DNA of 64,000 nucleotides from Leptoclinus maculatus. Taxonomy: Eukaryota > Chordata > Actinopteri > Perciformes > Stichaeidae. The position numbers were made by a program, and so were the translations under genes. The DNA lies in NCBI GenBank assembly GCA_032191485.1, contig JAVDOI010000001.1, positions 34,143,885-34,207,884 of the forward strand. The letters are read 5' to 3'. A model generated the notes under the pieces. The model saw nothing but the letters and a program-made list of their open reading frames with translations. It did no database searches and was not told the DNA's origin. This document shows, in pieces, positions 60,601 through 64,000 of this stretch (position 1 is the stretch's first letter; each line of letters starts with the position of its first letter).

Positions 60601-63479
60601 TTTGTTGCAAATACAAGAAAATAGAAAATAAAACCTTTTCCAACCGAGTATAGAACCATCTATGCCAGAAATCAACATCGTCTGCCTTAAGTGTCTCTAA
60701 CTGAACTGTCATCTGTTTGTTGATATCAGATCTAAACTTCTGGCCCTCCCAAGGAAACTTTATTGACAATAACTATAAATTACTGTTTTCTTGTAGTGTC
60801 CAAATGTTCCAATAACTGTTCAATATGAGAATTCAACTTGTCACCATGCCTCCTGCAGGACTTAGAACACATTGTTTTTTTCCCAGCACTAGGTATGCAT
60901 TTCTTTCCCCTTTAAACAACTTGCTGAATTTTTGGAGATCCTGTCAATGGCTGCCAGCTCCTTGCTGGTTTATTTATTCCCTCTTGCATCTGACTGGTCA
61001 GTTATTTGTTTTCCACAGTGTCCTTGTGTGTTATAAATGGGACAGGCCTGTCACTTCAATGCTAAGAGGATGTTTTGAGTTCCTGAAGAGATTTTTATTT
61101 ATTTAATTTTTTGGTTGGAGCAGAGCAGTGAATAATGCATCTCAACCGGCAGCATGTACTGTTTTTATCATTAGCATGCAGCCTGAGTTATCTGTAGAAT
61201 ACTTATGAGTACCGGCGAAATGTTTGTGATGTTATTTATTTATGTTGCTCCTTTCAATTATTCATTTGTTTATTTATTCATGGAAGAACTAACTGAAATT
61301 GGAAAATTCATTTTTGCTGAAGGGCACTTGGCCCCACTCTATCCTCTCCCTACACAAAGGGAACGGAGGGGGTGGCACATCAGGCTTGTTAGTAATTGCT
61401 TTATGTGGTGTTTCCTTAGATTCACCAGAGGACGTCATTTTAATCCAAACAGATGGGTCAGCAGACAGAAAAAGACAGACAAGTGAGTAGAAGCTAGGAG
61501 GTGGAAAGAGCACGCGAGAGAAAGTACGGATGAGACTAATTCTGTGGTTTTTCTTTCAAAGCGTACAGCGTGTTCACAAGACTGAGCTAAGGCAACATGC
61601 AGTGATAGATGAGAAAATCTGATTTTACAAACCCCCCCCCCCGACATGACTCCACAGGTTGGACTGGAGGCAGACGTTCAGATAGAGAAGCAACATAATA
61701 AGCTGTGGTTGCCTTCGGTTGTATCCACGCCTTCACACTCTCCTGGCCTCTCCATGTTATTGTGTGCTCACTGTGTTTTCTTTAATTATATCGAGATTTT
61801 GTTCAATTTCACACTTGCACAAACATGCAGCAATTATTCCTGATAAGTGATAACGATTCACTGAACTTTGAATGTGTGTGTGTAGTGTGTGTGGGCAAGC
61901 ATGCATGTGTGTTTTGTTTCTCTGTGGTAACAACTTTAGCCTTGTGTCACAAACTGGTCATGGACGTAGAATTCCAATTAGCGTTGAACGTAAAAAGAAA
62001 AAAACGATTTGTGTGTCTGTGTGCATCCATAATATTCACTTATCACTTCGTTCATTTCGATATTGTTGTGTCCTCTCTGTTTGCACGTGTACCTGGCAGT
62101 GTTCAGAAAGGGTACAGTGATCTCGCACATGCTTCCGTAAACTCACATTTAGAAACCTAAAGCACACATGCACCTGCTCGTAGGTCACCACACCTTATGT
62201 CTTTCTCAGTTCCTGGGTAATTAGTATCGAATATTTGTTAATATCAAAACTGCTTTTATCAAGAAAAGTGTGCCATTGGGCAAAACAACCTACCAAAGGA
62301 GAAGAGGTCATCAAGATCTTGGTTCTCCAAGTCTTATTCCTCATTTATTGTTGATTCTTTCATCTGATCTCTTGTTCAAGCAAAGGTACCCTATTGAGTT
62401 TTCTTGTAGACATTATGTTTACATTAAAATACATTATGTGTATCCTTGAGGCCTGACAGAAATGTTAAATGCATTTCCTTGAACCCGTTTGCAAACAGGT
62501 GTTGTGGTTGTGTAAGCAACCAGCAGACATACGGTAGAGCACCATTAGCAGTCACGTGGAGTTGTCTTTATTGCCACATGATGAAAATAATACCAACATT
62601 CACTCTCTCTTTAGCTAAGGTTTGGTCTCCGCTAACTCCTGTCTGGCTCTTTAGCTGCTAAATATTGATGTATTGAAAGCATAATAAAACGTATTCAAGT
62701 GACATATATAACACACTACATAATGTATTTTAAGTCACACTTTGAATGAAAAGTATGAATAGTACGTTGGTATGCGATTTCGAACACAGCCTTAGGTCGT
62801 GGTTGACGCTACCTTGACCAGCGAGTTTTTACCAAGCCGCTAATTACTGGCAAAATAAGTCAACGTTGACTTTTGATTTCACACAGCACACGAACAGCGG
62901 TCTCCTTGGTAAAAGTCCTGTGTTTATTTGACCGATGTATTCAGGGTTATATTTCCTCACCACACACTTTGGAGCTTTTACTGCCACAGGGTTGTCTCCC
63001 ACATCACTTTCTCCTTTCAAATCAATGTTGCGTCCGAGGGAATGTTAGCTAGCTAAAAGTGGCAACACACGTTGATGTGACTTTTCTTTTTATGTATCAT
63101 AATTCTTGAGCAAATTTAGATATAAAAATAACTAGCTTTGTATCTTACCAAAATCAATAATTGTATTATTAATCTAACCATTTGGCAGTACCTGCACAGC
63201 CCACTATATGGCGCTCTTAGGCCCACTGCTTGAGAATAGCTGCTTTATGGGTTTTCACATACATGTAGTCATATGATCTATTGTTACAGATTCATAAAAA
63301 CTCATTCCCAAAGAGACCAAAAGGTGAGCAAGTCTACCGTCTGGCCAGGACAACATGTACCGTGTTGCCCTCGGTCTAATGAATTCTATTCAAGATGCGA
63401 CAGAAGTGAGCCTCATGAGGGTGGTCAGGCGTGTCACGCTCTCTTCTTCAAGGTGTCAACAAACAGCGCACAGCCATGG

Positions 63480-63740
63480 AATGACAATTTGTATCATTTA
63501 ATTATAGCACGCTTCTCTTGGCGCGGTTCATTTATTGTAATCTTGTTTATGCACCTTCACAATATAGTTTTTTTTTAATTAGCTCAGATTGATTAAATTG
63601 CATTGATTCTGTATCCTTATTAAAACAAACCCCCCCGGCGCTCTCCTTCCTTATTTTTCATAATTAATGGTACTGTGTGCCGCTTTGGAGGAGGCACCAG
63701 TGACAGTGTTACATATTTTGCAATCAATGGTAAGAATAAT
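63480..63740. promoter_or_regulatory. Enhancer-like AT block near window end
   Basis: TTTAATTATAGCACG, TTAATTAGCTCAGATTGATT and TCATAATTAATGG cluster with a CCCCCCCGGCGC interruption. It is repeat-free and non-coding. The assignment rests on composition only. Confidence 0.22.
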
Positions 63741-64000
63741 TTATTGCGGTGGTTGTCAAAGAGTAGCACATTGACAGACATTTTATGAGTTTGTGGAGGT
63801 GTTGTGCCATGTGTGGCGATAGATTCAGATATGTGAACGTGCTGCTGATATATAACACCAGAAAATGAGAAATGAAGCTGAGTTCACATGTTTTTGTTTT
63901 GTCCCAGTGTTCAGATCAAACTCACAGACCCCACCTCACCCATCCACGCAGCACTGACCTTGGCTGTTCGGTCCGCAGCATGTGGGCATATAATGCAGGC

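Larger units (their letters stand above)
56190..64000. other. Non-coding stretch with enhancer-like blocks
   Basis: No confirmed gene. It holds a TA run (57342-57362), an 11-C run (61632-61642) and AT blocks at 57370-57690, 59800-60100 and 63480-63740 that look like conserved regulatory DNA. 62690-62800 ends in TGCGATTTCGAACACAGCC, a MITE-end-like word. The segment around 59503-59592 has an acceptor and a donor but no recognisable product. Confidence 0.5.

Noticed and set aside
1..64000. CRISPR arrays, tRNA/rRNA genes, prokaryotic operons
   Set aside because: No regularly spaced direct repeats with unique spacers, no GGTTCRAATCC-type tRNA B box with a matching cloverleaf, and no compact gene clusters were seen.

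Overview
The window looks like euchromatic DNA from a teleost fish, probably a spiny-rayed (percomorph-type) species. It is moderately AT-rich and dense in CA, GA, TA and C/G-homopolymer microsatellites, and it carries several repeat families I associate with ray-finned fish. These include the GGTTCTT/AAGAACC-terminated element, the CCGTATTTTCCGCAC element, the TTAA-flanked AGGAATAGTT MITE, DIRS-type and hAT remnants, and non-LTR tails ending in AATTC or TTAC repeats. The species call is inference. No prokaryotic features, tRNA or rRNA were seen, and no complete host protein-coding gene was recognised. The long open frames are mostly chance frames or frames running through microsatellites.

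Layout. 1-9.9 kb: non-coding sequence with one probable MITE-like element (204-1098), one non-LTR tail and several microsatellites. 9,934-14,991: the most notable object, a roughly 5 kb DNA element with CACACAGAAAAA inverted ends, TA flanks and mirrored arrays of GGTTCTT/AAGAACC just inside each end. It encloses a plus-strand multi-exon gene with a SAM-like module, a characteristic FPFLKGSCGSGY segment, a terminal exon with a stop and a polyadenylation signal. A 200-base N gap falls in this gene. 15-26.6 kb: non-coding, with non-LTR tails and a hAT-end fragment. 26,669-28,737: a hAT-like element with a perfect 8-bp target duplication, carrying a nested TA-flanked element (27,711-28,608). 34.3-35.1 kb: decayed hAT transposase. 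36.0-37.0 kb: decayed DIRS-like reverse transcriptase and RNase H. 39.0-39.3 kb: a TTAA-flanked MITE. 40-64 kb: almost transposon-free by eye, with microsatellites and several homeodomain-site-rich AT blocks that resemble conserved non-coding enhancers.

Host gene context. Two short, splice-flanked, coiled-coil-like open segments on the plus strand (ending at 33,054, and 56,103-56,189) could be small exons of a coiled-coil gene with very large introns. I could not identify that gene. The simplest reading is one or more giant introns, or an intergenic regulatory desert, peppered with old mobile elements. There is no operon-like organisation. The main functional unit that can be read is the transposon-borne gene at 12.4-14.4 kb, and it appears frame-damaged.
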